The position numbers and the translations under genes were made by a program. Shown here one piece after another: positions 24,425 to 33,406 of a stretch of 46,087 bases of DNA. This DNA is from an uncultured Bacteroidota bacterium (GTDB lineage: Bacteria; Bacteroidota; Bacteroidia; Flavobacteriales; Flavobacteriaceae): positions 1 through 46,087 of the forward strand of contig CABXRK010000012.1 of assembly GCA_902514625.1 (NCBI GenBank), read 5' to 3'. Position 1 is the first letter of the stretch. Each line of letters opens with the position of its first letter. Under the pieces are notes generated by a model that saw only the letters and a program-made list of their open reading frames with translations, searched no databases and had not been told where the DNA came from.

Positions 24425-26230
24425 CTAATCATTGTAACCCAACCACAACCACTGCCAACTAACAGGGTTTTTAGAATTAGTTTTTAAATCAACACTGACT
24501 TTATAAATTCCAGACTCTCCAAATTCAATTTCTCCTATTCTATGAGACTTGAAATTTTTAATTTCCCAATTTTGTAATGGTTCTCCAACTGTTTTACCTG
24601 TAGGTTTAAATTTCTTTTTAATAGACTTTCCGTCAACATTTATTTCTAAACTCCCCACTTCATGATTAGATTGATTACTATAGGATGAGTCAAAATAATA
24701 TTTTCCGGGTTTGTCTATATAAATCTTCCAATTAATTTTTTCTTGATTTTGAATTAATATGTTCTTTGGAATGGTTCCATATCTAGACTTTTTATTAACT
24801 ATTTTTTTATTTGAAAAATTTGAATAATTTTCAAGATTAAGTGAATAACCTTGTTCAAAATTTTTACCAACAAGTCCTTTTTCTGATTTAGGGGGCTGAT
24901 TATATTCCATAACTATTACAGAAATATAATTATTAAATGGTTCTCTTGGAATATTAATTTTAGTCATTACATCCTGATGATAAAATAATAACGGCTCTTT
25001 TGATTTGTCTGATAAAGAATAAATTTTATCAGGTTTTGATTTAATTCCATATACTTTTATTTCATTATTTAAAGGCCATTTATATACATGAAGAAATATT
25101 TTATTATTGTTTGGACTTTTTTTATAAGTCATTTGTCCCCAACTATGAATGTTTGAACTTAAATCATATGCACCGCTCCCATATATAGAAGCACCATTAA
25201 TCTTTAACCAATCACCAATATCATTTAATCTTGATTCTGACTCATACCGAATACTCCCATCAAGCCTTGGACCAATATTTAACATTAAATTGCCGTTTAA
25301 ACTGACATTGCCTATAAGAGCCTTTAATATAGAAGTTGTTGATTTCCACTTACTCTCATTTAAGTTAAATCCCCAGGAATGAGCAATTGTAGCTGGTGTT
25401 TGCCAAGGGTATTCAAATTTTTCTTTGCCAAGTTGATTATCTTGTAAAGTTCTAAAATCAACATCACTATCTTCATCAATAGATAATCCTAATCTTGAAT
25501 TAATTAAACACTTAGGTTGAAGTTTTCTGATCAGATTTTTTAGTTGAAAAAGTTGATCTTTTGTGACTACAGTTTTTGAGTGATGAATCCACATGTCAAA
25601 CCAAATAATTGATATTTCTCCATAGTTCGTTAATAGCTCAGTCATTTGAGGAATTACTTTTTCCTGCCAATACTGATCAAATAATTTAGGGTTTAGTCCA
25701 TAAATTTCTTTAGTATGATCCCAAGATTTTGGATCATGCCAATCAATCCAATGAGAATAATACAATCCTAATTTAATGCCATGCTTTTTACATGCAATTG
25801 CTAATTCTTTAACAATATCTCTATTCTTTTTTGATTTATTGTAAATATTATAATCACTAGTTTGACTATTCCACAAAGCAAACCCGTCATGATGTTTAGC
25901 AGTTAAAGTGATATACTTCATGCCAGATTCTTTGGCTAACAAAACCCATTCTTCAGGATTTATATTTTCCCAATCAAACCTGTCTAATAGATTTAAATAT
26001 TCTTCAGTTGGTATCCTATTTCTATATTGGATCCATTCTGCATATTGATTATTATTTCTCAACTCCTCCCCTTTCCATACTCCCTCAGCTGAACTATACA
26101 ATCCCCAATGAATGAACATTCCAAATCTGTCATTTACAAACCATTGTGCTCTTTCTCCAGTATTTTTTTGAGCTGAAACAAATAGGTTTAATAGCATTGT
26201 CAACACTATAAAAATAACTCTCTTTATCAT
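24425..26230 (-). CDS. Alpha-L-fucosidase (GH29)
   Basis: 601 residues with a signal peptide (1-20, ending LFVSAQ). GH29 landmarks: RFGMFIHWGLYS (36-46), the AKHHDGFALWNS block (111-122, His113/His114), LGLYYSHWIDW, and the nucleophile segment IIWFDMWIHH with Asp212. The C-terminal 200 residues are beta-rich, probably a carbohydrate-binding sandwich. It removes alpha-L-fucose from glycans in the periplasm or at the surface. It leads the minus-strand run fucosidase, ADP-ribosylglycohydrolase-like, sulfatase, sulfatase, with gaps of 13 bp or overlaps, so fucose-containing sulfated glycans are the likely target. Confidence 0.92.
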   Translation of the reverse strand: MIKRVIFIVLTMLLNLFVSAQKNTGERAQWFVNDRFGMFIHWGLYSSAEGVWKGEELRNNNQYAEWIQYRNRIPTEEYLNLLDRFDWENINPEEWVLLAKESGMKYITLTAKHHDGFALWNSQTSDYNIYNKSKKNRDIVKELAIACKKHGIKLGLYYSHWIDWHDPKSWDHTKEIYGLNPKLFDQYWQEKVIPQMTELLTNYGEISIIWFDMWIHHSKTVVTKDQLFQLKNLIRKLQPKCLINSRLGLSIDEDSDVDFRTLQDNQLGKEKFEYPWQTPATIAHSWGFNLNESKWKSTTSILKALIGNVSLNGNLMLNIGPRLDGSIRYESESRLNDIGDWLKINGASIYGSGAYDLSSNIHSWGQMTYKKSPNNNKIFLHVYKWPLNNEIKVYGIKSKPDKIYSLSDKSKEPLLFYHQDVMTKINIPREPFNNYISVIVMEYNQPPKSEKGLVGKNFEQGYSLNLENYSNFSNKKIVNKKSRYGTIPKNILIQNQEKINWKIYIDKPGKYYFDSSYSNQSNHEVGSLEINVDGKSIKKKFKPTGKTVGEPLQNWEIKNFKSHRIGEIEFGESGIYKVSVDLKTNSKNPVSWQWLWLGYND

Positions 26231-26323
26231 ATTTTTTTAAATTTAAATTTATTTGAAAGAATTTAGTTTTATTTTTTTTGAACACATTTTTTTTATAAAT
26301 TCCAAGTCTAAATATATACTATA
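26231..26323. promoter_or_regulatory. Divergent intergenic region, fucosidase / oxidoreductase
   Basis: 93 bp of A/T-rich DNA between two divergent starts; it must hold the promoters of both arms of the island. Runs of eight T at two places are visible, but no clear -33 TTTG / -7 TAnnTTTG match and no operator palindrome. Confidence 0.4.
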
Positions 26324-27790
26324 ATGAAATTCAAAAAAAATCAATTCAAAAATTCTTCAAGAAGAAGCTTCATTAAAAAAGGAATAATTGCTTCATCATT
26401 CTTTATAATACCTAGAAATGTTTTGGGTGGAAAAGGTTATACAGCCCCAAGTGATCAATTAAATCTTGCTGCAATTGGTTCCGGAGGAAAAGGTCATAGT
26501 GATATTATTAATGCTTCAGTTAATGGAAGAGAAAAAGTTTCAGCATTATGTGATGTTGATTTTTCAGGAAGTGCCTCAAAAACAATTACAAAGTTTCCTA
26601 AAGCTAAGCTTTATTCTGATTTTAGAAAGATGCTAGATAAAGAAAAAAATCTTGATGCAATAACTATTTCTACTCCCGATCATATTCATGGTCCGGCAGG
26701 AGTTTATGCAATGGAAAGAGGTAAACATGTATATATTCAAAAACCTATAACCCATAATATTCGTGAGGCGAGATTACTTACCGAAATGGCAAGAGAAAAA
26801 AAGGTTGTCACTCAAATGGGTAATCAAGGTGGGTCTAATCCCTTGCTTGAAATGGTTCAGAAATGGGTGGATTCTGGAATAATTGGAAAAATCTCTAAAG
26901 TTAATGTATGGACAAATCGCCCAGTTTGGCCTCAAGGAATTAAAATCCCCAATTCAAATGCTAGTTTAAAACCTAATGCCTTAAATTGGGATCTATGGCT
27001 AGGCCCTGCTAAAGAAAAACCATTTACTCCTAACATGCATCCATTTAATTGGAGAGGTTGGTGGGAATATGGAACTGGTGCACTTGGCGACGTAGGATGC
27101 CATTTAATAGATATCCCTTTCAGAACTTTAAATCTCCATTACCCAAAAGATGCCGAATGTAGCGTTGGAAGTGTATATACTAAAATGTGGACTCCAGAAT
27201 ATATCCCTGAAGGGTGCCCCCCTTCTTCATTAATTACTCTCCACTTTAAAGAAACCTCAAAAAGTAAATCCCCGATTGAATTAACTTGGAGTGATGGTGG
27301 TATTAGACCTCCACGTCCTGAAATAATTCCTGCAAATTCAGATATTGGAGGGCCAAATAGCCAAAATGGTGTTTTAATGATTGGTGAAAAAGGAATTATT
27401 TCTACAAACATTAATGATAGTTCCCCTCTAACTCCAAAACTTTATCTCAACGATGGTTCATATGAGTTTGGTCCTGAAATAGAAAATAATCCTGAACCAG
27501 AATATGGTCATCAAAGAAAATGGGTTGATGCTTGTAAAGCTGGTTTTAATAGTAAAGAGCATTTGTCTTTGACCTCCTCTTTCGATTATGCAGGTCCAAT
27601 GACTGAAACTGTTTTAATGGGTAATCTAGCTATCAGAAGTTATATGCTTAGAAAACTTAACAAGAAAAATAGATATGAATTCTTTGCTAGAAAAAAATTG
27701 CTTTGGGATGGAAGTAATATGAAAATAACAAATATAGAAGAAGCAAATCAATTTGTTACTAGACAATATAGAGAAGGTTGGGAAATATGA
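26324..27790 (+). CDS. Tat-exported Gfo/Idh/MocA family oxidoreductase
   Basis: 488 residues. A twin-arginine signal (SSRRSFIKKG, residues 11-20, then IIASSFFIIP) points to export of the folded, cofactor-bound protein. The Rossmann fold starts at LAAIGSGGKGHSDI. The lysine motif appears as IQKPITHN in place of the more common EKP. C-terminal segments such as WDLWLGPAKEKPF and GALGDVGCHLID match the large periplasmic subgroup found in polysaccharide islands of Bacteroidota and Planctomycetota, several of which act as glycosidases or 3-keto-sugar enzymes. It leads a two-gene unit with the TIM-barrel protein 10 bp downstream. Confidence 0.88.
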   Translation: MKFKKNQFKNSSRRSFIKKGIIASSFFIIPRNVLGGKGYTAPSDQLNLAAIGSGGKGHSDIINASVNGREKVSALCDVDFSGSASKTITKFPKAKLYSDFRKMLDKEKNLDAITISTPDHIHGPAGVYAMERGKHVYIQKPITHNIREARLLTEMAREKKVVTQMGNQGGSNPLLEMVQKWVDSGIIGKISKVNVWTNRPVWPQGIKIPNSNASLKPNALNWDLWLGPAKEKPFTPNMHPFNWRGWWEYGTGALGDVGCHLIDIPFRTLNLHYPKDAECSVGSVYTKMWTPEYIPEGCPPSSLITLHFKETSKSKSPIELTWSDGGIRPPRPEIIPANSDIGGPNSQNGVLMIGEKGIISTNINDSSPLTPKLYLNDGSYEFGPEIENNPEPEYGHQRKWVDACKAGFNSKEHLSLTSSFDYAGPMTETVLMGNLAIRSYMLRKLNKKNRYEFFARKKLLWDGSNMKITNIEEANQFVTRQYREGWEI

Positions 27791-27800
27791 GACTTTATTT

Positions 27801-28832
27801 ATGAAAAGAAGAACTTTTATTAAGAAAGCAGGATTAGGTTTAACTTCAATTCCTATTTTGAATTCCAACTTAATAAATACTTCCATACTTTCTGCTGATT
27901 CTATTTTTTTTAAACTCTCTTTAGCTCAATTTTCATTATTTCAATCTATAATGTCAAAAAAAATTGAAGTCTATGACTTTGCAAGAATCTCAAGAGAAGA
28001 AGGATTTGAAGGTCTAGAATATGTTACTGCTTTATATAAAGGAGGGTTTTTTAATTTAGGGAAAAATAAATTTGGATTAAAAGAGGCTAAAGAATTTGCT
28101 AAAAAATCTAATTCGAAAGCTAATGAATTTGGTCAAGAGAATCTTCTCCTAATGGTCGACTCTGAAGGTAATTTATCAAACAGTGATGCGAAAGAAAGTA
28201 AAATCTCAATTGAAAACCATCATAAATGGATTGACGCTGCTTCTGAGATGAATTGCCATTCAATAAGAGTAAATCTTTATGGTAGTCCGGACCCTAAAAT
28301 CTGGAAAGAAAGTTCTATTAAAAATTTAAATTCATTATGCGAATACGCAAAAGATTATAAAATTAATATCTTAATTGAAAACCATAATAATTTATCTTCT
28401 AATGCTGATCTATTAATTGAAGTAATTAAAAATATAGAATATGATAATTTTGGAACCCTTCCTGATTTTGGTGGGTGGTGTCTTGAGTTTGATGATGAAA
28501 TTATGAAAAAGGTTTACAGTAAGTATAGAGGTGGAAGGAATAAAGACAATTCAGGCCCTACTTCAATAGCAGATGCATGTAAGACTTTATATGATAGATA
28601 TGAAGGAATGAAAAAAATTCTTCCATACGCTAAAGGTGTAAGTGCTAAATCTCATGCATTTGATAGTAGCGGAAATAATACAACTTTTGACTATAAAAGA
28701 ATGTTAAAATTAGTGAAAGATTCTGGTTACTCAGGGTTTATAGGTGTAGAATATGGTGGGTTTGGAATTGACCCAATTCAAGGTGTAAGATCCACAAGAA
28801 AATTATTGCTTGAATCTGCTAAAAATCTATAG
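27801..28832 (+). CDS. Exported TIM-barrel sugar epimerase/isomerase family protein
   Basis: 343 residues from ATG at 27801, chosen because MKRRTFIKKAGLGLTSIPI is a twin-arginine-type signal. An upstream in-frame start at 27753 would overlap the previous gene and bury this signal. The body matches the xylose-isomerase-like TIM-barrel family (sugar phosphate isomerase/epimerase): FEGLEYV near the N-terminus, ILIENHNN, LPDFGGW, GVSAKSHAF and GFIGVEYGG carry the Glu/His/Asp residues that bind metal. These proteins often pair with exported Gfo/Idh/MocA enzymes in glycan catabolism. It converges on the PHP gene, with ends overlapping by 6 bp. Confidence 0.85.
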   Translation: MKRRTFIKKAGLGLTSIPILNSNLINTSILSADSIFFKLSLAQFSLFQSIMSKKIEVYDFARISREEGFEGLEYVTALYKGGFFNLGKNKFGLKEAKEFAKKSNSKANEFGQENLLLMVDSEGNLSNSDAKESKISIENHHKWIDAASEMNCHSIRVNLYGSPDPKIWKESSIKNLNSLCEYAKDYKINILIENHNNLSSNADLLIEVIKNIEYDNFGTLPDFGGWCLEFDDEIMKKVYSKYRGGRNKDNSGPTSIADACKTLYDRYEGMKKILPYAKGVSAKSHAFDSSGNNTTFDYKRMLKLVKDSGYSGFIGVEYGGFGIDPIQGVRSTRKLLLESAKNL

Positions 28833-30005
28833 TTTTATTTTAATTATAATTTCAGGATTTTTTTTTGGTCCAATAAAACAATTCAAAACCCTAAACGGAA
28901 GTTCAATTTCTTCTTCTAAATTAATTGTCTTAACTAGCAAGTAAATACTTTGATTAGCTGATACTTCAAGAAATTTAGAAAAATGATGAAATGAATACTT
29001 GCCAAGGTACTGAAGATTAAACTTCATATTACTTTTATTTTCAATTTTAATTTTAACTGTTTTATAATCCTTTATATAGCCCTCAGAATTAAATTCTAAA
29101 TTAGAATAAATCACTGGAAGAAGATTTTCATTTTTACCAATAAGTAAATTATCTAACCATACAAAAGTCTTACCTAAAAAAAGCGATTTCTTTATTTCAT
29201 TTATACTTTTATCAGGACTAATAACAAAAGTCATAGGTCTATGACCTCCTTCTTCCAAATCATATGACCAGTTTGTTAATCCGTGAATATCAGAAGTCCC
29301 CAAAACTGTAAGATTGTTTTCTAAAGCTATAGAAAATGCTTCCTCAGAAAAAGTATTATCATTAACTACTTCTATTCCATGAAGCAATTTGTTTTTAATT
29401 AAACTTTTATGCATTTCTCCTAACCTTGCAATTCCATTATCTCTTTGGGACCACATTGGATGGTTCCAAAAAACAAATGCACCTTGTTTATTTGCTGTTT
29501 TAATTGCCTTCAAAGAGTCTTTTTGTAAAATTTTATTTGCGTCTTTAATAAATACCGCATTTATATGACCTGGATTAGGAGTGGCTCTGGTTATTTCAAC
29601 TCCCGGAACTACCTTTAATTTTTCATCTGGAATTACGAAATCTATATATGATTTTTCATTCAATTCCGCATTAAACATTTTAGCAATTTCATAAGATCTA
29701 TTTTTATTTTTATTTGGTATGTCTTCTTTATGTGGTTGGTACTCTAGGTGATCCGTAATTGCTATTAGTTCTATACCCTCTTTGTACGCCTCTTGAACTC
29801 TTATTGATGGCCAGACTAAACCATCAGAAAAAACGGTATGTATATGTAAATCCGTACTTATTAGCTCAACCCCTTTAGGAGGCTCAAAAAAACTATTTTT
29901 ATTTTGAGCCATCATTAAAAATGGTACAACAAAAATCCCCAATAAAAGCTTTTTAAAATTAAATAATCCTCGTTTATTTGTAAATAACATTTCTAGACAA
30001 TCCAT
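28827..30005 (-). CDS. Secreted PHP-domain phosphoesterase
   Basis: 392 residues. The start could be ATG at 30005 or the Met six codons later (29990); both keep the signal peptide (LLLGIFVVPFLMMAQ). PHP metal-binding motifs: TDLHIHTVFSDG (His54, His56, Asp61) and ITDHLEYQPH (Asp85, His86), then NHPMW and GTSDIHG further on. The C-terminal 100 residues form a beta-rich extension. The family hydrolyses phosphate esters using three metals; exported versions are common in sulfatase-rich islands, with substrates unproven. Divergent from the sugar kinase gene across 66 bp. Confidence 0.85.
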   Translation of the reverse strand: MDCLEMLFTNKRGLFNFKKLLLGIFVVPFLMMAQNKNSFFEPPKGVELISTDLHIHTVFSDGLVWPSIRVQEAYKEGIELIAITDHLEYQPHKEDIPNKNKNRSYEIAKMFNAELNEKSYIDFVIPDEKLKVVPGVEITRATPNPGHINAVFIKDANKILQKDSLKAIKTANKQGAFVFWNHPMWSQRDNGIARLGEMHKSLIKNKLLHGIEVVNDNTFSEEAFSIALENNLTVLGTSDIHGLTNWSYDLEEGGHRPMTFVISPDKSINEIKKSLFLGKTFVWLDNLLIGKNENLLPVIYSNLEFNSEGYIKDYKTVKIKIENKSNMKFNLQYLGKYSFHHFSKFLEVSANQSIYLLVKTINLEEEIELPFRVLNCFIGPKKNPEIIIKIKL

Positions 30006-30071
30006 ATTTATATTTTTTAATTTAATATGCTTATTTAAATTTAATTAATTTATGCCAATAAGATAACCCCA

Positions 30072-31145
30072 ATGGAAATTAAATCAAATGCTCCAGCAAG
30101 AATTTGTCTATTTGGTGATCACCAAGATTATTTAAATCTCCCTGTAATAGCTTGTGCAATAAATAGATTCATGAAAATTAAAGCCAAGCCTAATAATTCT
30201 AAAATCTTTAAAATCTTTAAAACTGATCTTAATGAAATTGATCAAATTTCAATTAATGATTCACTAAAAATCGTTAAAAAAGAGGACTATTTTAGATTAG
30301 CTCTTAAAGTTGTTAAAAAATATGGGTGTAATCCTACAGAAGGATATGATTTACATATATCCAGTGATATTCCTATAAAAGCAGGTTTATCAAGTTCTTC
30401 ATCATTAGTTATAGCTTGGATTCAATTTTTAGTATCAACTTTCAAAATTGATCTAGAAATTTCTCCTTTAATAATTGCAAAATTAGCTTTTGAGGCTGAA
30501 GTTATAGAACAAGGATCCTCTGGTGGGAAAATGGATCAATATACAATTTGCAATGGGAATATGATTTACTTAGATCCTTCAGATGACAATATTCAAATAC
30601 TAAAAAATCCAATAAATACTCTTATTGTTGGTGATTCTGGAGAATCAAAAGACACTTTAGGAATGTTAGCTTTTTTAAAAAAAAAATCCTGGGAAAGTAT
30701 AAATAAAGTAAAATCGCGATTTCCCGAATTCAACATAAAAAAAGTGGATTTAAAAGATTTGAATTTATACTATGATTTATTGGGTGGAAACTTAAGCCCT
30801 TTTTTTGAAGCAGCAGTAATGAATTATAAAATAACTCAAAAAGCACTAAATGAATTAAGTAAAAATAAAATACTAAATAAAAAATATATTGGTAGACTCA
30901 TTACTGAACATCATTTATTATTAAAAAATAATCTGAAAATTACAACTGAGAAAATTGATTCTATGATAGAATCTTCAATTGAATCAGGAGCATATGGTGC
31001 AAAAATAATTGGTTCTGGTGGCGGTGGATGTATAGTTGCTTTAGCAGATAAAAATAATGCTAATAAAATAATAACTAAAATGAAAAATGCAGGAGCTAAA
31101 GATGCATTTGAAGTGGAAATCAGTAAAGGCCCTTCAATCTCTTAG
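30072..31145 (+). CDS. GHMP-family sugar kinase
   Basis: A 357-residue cytoplasmic kinase of the galactokinase / mevalonate kinase superfamily. The N-terminal sugar-kinase-like motif APARICLFGDHQDY (7-20) parallels galactokinase GRVNLIGEHTDY. The ATP loop is KAGLSSSSSLV (103-113), followed by GSSGGKMDQYTI, and the C-terminal GHMP motif KIIGSGGGGC is near 318. It should phosphorylate a sugar at C1. The nucleotidyltransferase 60 bp downstream could then activate that sugar-1-phosphate. Fucose, galactose-type or heptose substrates are all possible; the fucosidase nearby makes fucose attractive but does not prove it. Confidence 0.85.
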   Translation: MEIKSNAPARICLFGDHQDYLNLPVIACAINRFMKIKAKPNNSKIFKIFKTDLNEIDQISINDSLKIVKKEDYFRLALKVVKKYGCNPTEGYDLHISSDIPIKAGLSSSSSLVIAWIQFLVSTFKIDLEISPLIIAKLAFEAEVIEQGSSGGKMDQYTICNGNMIYLDPSDDNIQILKNPINTLIVGDSGESKDTLGMLAFLKKKSWESINKVKSRFPEFNIKKVDLKDLNLYYDLLGGNLSPFFEAAVMNYKITQKALNELSKNKILNKKYIGRLITEHHLLLKNNLKITTEKIDSMIESSIESGAYGAKIIGSGGGGCIVALADKNNANKIITKMKNAGAKDAFEVEISKGPSIS

Positions 31146-31205
31146 AAATTGATTATATAAAATCTTATAAGTATCTTGGAAAACTTTTTAATTTTTATAC
31201 TTTAA

Positions 31206-32114
31206 ATGAATCAATCTAAACCCACATTAGTAATTTTAGCTGCTGGTATTGGAAGTAGATATGGCGGTTTAAAACAATTAGACACGTTTTCTGCAGAGGG
31301 AGATACTATCCTCGACTTTTCTCTCTTTGATGCTGTTAAAGCTGGATTTAAAAAAGTCGTTTTCATAATTAGAAAAAAACTTCACAAAGAATTTATAGAG
31401 GTTTTTAATCATAAGCTTTCTGGATTAATAGAAGTTGAGTATGCTTTTCAAGAAATTAATAATGTTCCAGAACAATATAAAAATATTGGTAGAACTAAAC
31501 CATGGGGAACGGGTCATGCACTTTTAATGGCAAAAAATTTAATTTCTGAAAATTTTGCCGTAATTAATGCTGATGATTTTTATGGTGCTAAAGCATTCAA
31601 ATCTATGGCCGATTCTTTAAAGCTAGTTGAGAAAACTTCATTAAAATTTTTTATGATTGGCTATATATTAAAAAATACCATTTCGGATCATGGATTTGTT
31701 TCAAGAGGAGAATGTGAGGCTGATAATCAAAATTATTTAACTGAAATTAATGAAAGAACACATATTCAAAAAATAAATGATAAAATCTTTAGAAAAGATG
31801 TCCTTGATAACCTAATCGAAATTGATGAAAATTCAATAGTATCAATGAATTTTTTCGGTTTTACTCCAGAATATTTTAAAATTTCTAAAAAATTATTTGA
31901 TAAATTCTTATATGATAATTCATCAAATTTAAAAGCAGAATTCTTCATACCAATAGTTGTAAACAATATAATCCATAATACTAATGCTAAACTTAAAGTT
32001 TTAGAATCTAAAAGTAAATGGTTTGGCGTAACCTACCCTGATGATAAAAAATTAGTGCAAAAAGAAATTTTAAAACTTAAAGAAAATAATATTTATCCAA
32101 AAAAACTTTGGTAA
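31206..32114 (+). CDS. Sugar-phosphate nucleotidyltransferase
   Basis: A 302-residue protein with the Rossmann-like NTP-transferase signature LAAGIGSRYGGLKQL (11-25), a nucleotide-binding GTGHALL segment and the metal Asp pair in NADDFYG. It transfers a nucleotide from an NTP to a sugar-1-phosphate (or a related phosphate) to give NDP-sugar. Directly after the GHMP kinase and 31 bp before the PhyH gene, it suggests a three-gene sugar salvage unit. The exact sugar and nucleotide are not visible. Confidence 0.85.
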   Translation: MNQSKPTLVILAAGIGSRYGGLKQLDTFSAEGDTILDFSLFDAVKAGFKKVVFIIRKKLHKEFIEVFNHKLSGLIEVEYAFQEINNVPEQYKNIGRTKPWGTGHALLMAKNLISENFAVINADDFYGAKAFKSMADSLKLVEKTSLKFFMIGYILKNTISDHGFVSRGECEADNQNYLTEINERTHIQKINDKIFRKDVLDNLIEIDENSIVSMNFFGFTPEYFKISKKLFDKFLYDNSSNLKAEFFIPIVVNNIIHNTNAKLKVLESKSKWFGVTYPDDKKLVQKEILKLKENNIYPKKLW

Positions 32115-32145
32115 ATTTATATATTAAACAAACTCACTATTGCAT

Positions 32146-33000
32146 ATGTCAATTAACCAAATTAAAAATTCAAGAAGAAAAGGAGCTGCTTTTTCAATTA
32201 ATAAACTTGAAATTGAACAATTTTATAAACAAGGATATTTAGTTTTAAAAAATGTTTTAACTGAAAAGGAATTAAAATCTATTGATCCAGTTTTTGACCA
32301 TTTTATTTCTGGTAAAGAAAAAAAAAGAATGAAAAAAGACTTTTGTGATATGTCTCAGCCATATGGAACCCCTTATGAAAAATTTCAATTAATTAATGCA
32401 ATGTTACCTGCCAAATATATGCCTACTTTTAACAATAATATTTTTCATAAAATTACTCAAAATATTTCCAATCAATTATATACTAATGGTAAAGCAGAAA
32501 TAGATTATGAACAATTTTTAGCTAAAAAACCTTCAGAAAAAGGTGCTGAATTTACGATGCATCAAGATTTAGGATATTGGCCAAAAACTAAAAATACATG
32601 GACTGCAACTTTTTCACTAGCTCTTACTGATGCTGACATTGTAAATGGTTGTTTATATGTAATCCCAGGGTCTAATAATGAGACTGAACTTAGAAAACAT
32701 AAACCAAAAAATTATTCGGAAAATGAAAAAGAATCTAATTCCGGTCGTGAAGATTCACATACTCTAGTTATGGAATCGAATCCTAATGATAAAAATCTTT
32801 TTCTGCCCGTTAAAAGAGGTGATATTACCATTCATGATGAGAGAATTGTTCATGGATCTGGTGGCAATAATTCAAAAGATTGGAGGAAAACATATATAGT
32901 CGCATTTAGAGACTCTGAAACAATTAAAAAAGAAAGATCTATTGGATTCACTCATTCTCATAATGATAAAGTGGATTGGGAAAAAGTCATTTCTATCTAA
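32146..33000 (+). CDS. Phytanoyl-CoA dioxygenase (PhyH) family protein, second copy
   Basis: 284 residues from ATG at 32146; the in-frame TTG six bases upstream is a less likely start. The Fe(II) facial triad is FTMHQDLGYWP (His139, Asp141) and ERIVHGSGG (His236), with Arg247 in DWRKTY likely to bind 2-oxoglutarate. The beta-helix blocks GYLVLKNVLTEKEL and GCLYVIPGSNNETEL are typical. It follows the kinase and nucleotidyltransferase on the same strand. Apart from the fold it shares little obvious sequence with the PhyH protein at 12769, so the two are not a recent duplication. Its end overlaps the convergent CvfB-like gene by 8 bp. Confidence 0.85.
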   Translation: MSINQIKNSRRKGAAFSINKLEIEQFYKQGYLVLKNVLTEKELKSIDPVFDHFISGKEKKRMKKDFCDMSQPYGTPYEKFQLINAMLPAKYMPTFNNNIFHKITQNISNQLYTNGKAEIDYEQFLAKKPSEKGAEFTMHQDLGYWPKTKNTWTATFSLALTDADIVNGCLYVIPGSNNETELRKHKPKNYSENEKESNSGREDSHTLVMESNPNDKNLFLPVKRGDITIHDERIVHGSGGNNSKDWRKTYIVAFRDSETIKKERSIGFTHSHNDKVDWEKVISI

Positions 33001-33406
33001 TTAATTCAATTTGATTTTTTCCAATTTTAATTTTTTTCCTTTTATATAAAACCCCTATTGACTTTTTAAAAGCTTTCTTACTCATTTTTAATTTTGATCT
33101 AATCTCTTCCGGCGAGCTTTTATCAGATAATCTTATACTCCCTTTTAACTTTAATTGATTAGTAATAAATTCACAATAATGATCAATTGAATTTTTAAAC
33201 CCTTGAGGTGTTAACGATAAATCAATTTTACCATCTTCTCTTACTTTTTTAATATATGCAGTTATTTTTTGGTTCTTTTTAAGTACTCGAAACACCTCAT
33301 TTTTATATATTAAACCTTCAAACTTATCTTCGATTCTAGCAACAAGTCCTATTTTAATTTCTCTTTCAATTTTAATATCTACCTTATCCCCCTCTTTAAA
33401 TTCCAT
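32993..33406 (-). CDS. Short CvfB-like S1 RNA-binding protein
   Basis: 137 residues. An S1-type OB fold comes first (about 5-60: GDKVDIKIEREIKIGLVARIED, FEGLIYKNEVFR, KVREDGKIDLSL), and a winged-helix-like end follows (SPEEIRSKLKMSKKAFKKSIGVLYKR, then IKIGKNQIELI). This is the C-terminal half of CvfB/YitL proteins, which usually run to about 280 residues with more S1 domains. The protein is thus half-length but has intact ends. Its ATG overlaps the stop of the HAD gene (TAATG), so translation is coupled. RNA binding is likely; target unknown. Confidence 0.75.
   Translation of the reverse strand: MEFKEGDKVDIKIEREIKIGLVARIEDKFEGLIYKNEVFRVLKKNQKITAYIKKVREDGKIDLSLTPQGFKNSIDHYCEFITNQLKLKGSIRLSDKSSPEEIRSKLKMSKKAFKKSIGVLYKRKKIKIGKNQIELIR

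Noticed and set aside
27753-27800. Upstream start for the TIM-barrel protein
   Set aside because: It would overlap the preceding gene and place the twin-arginine signal internally; ATG 27801 is better.
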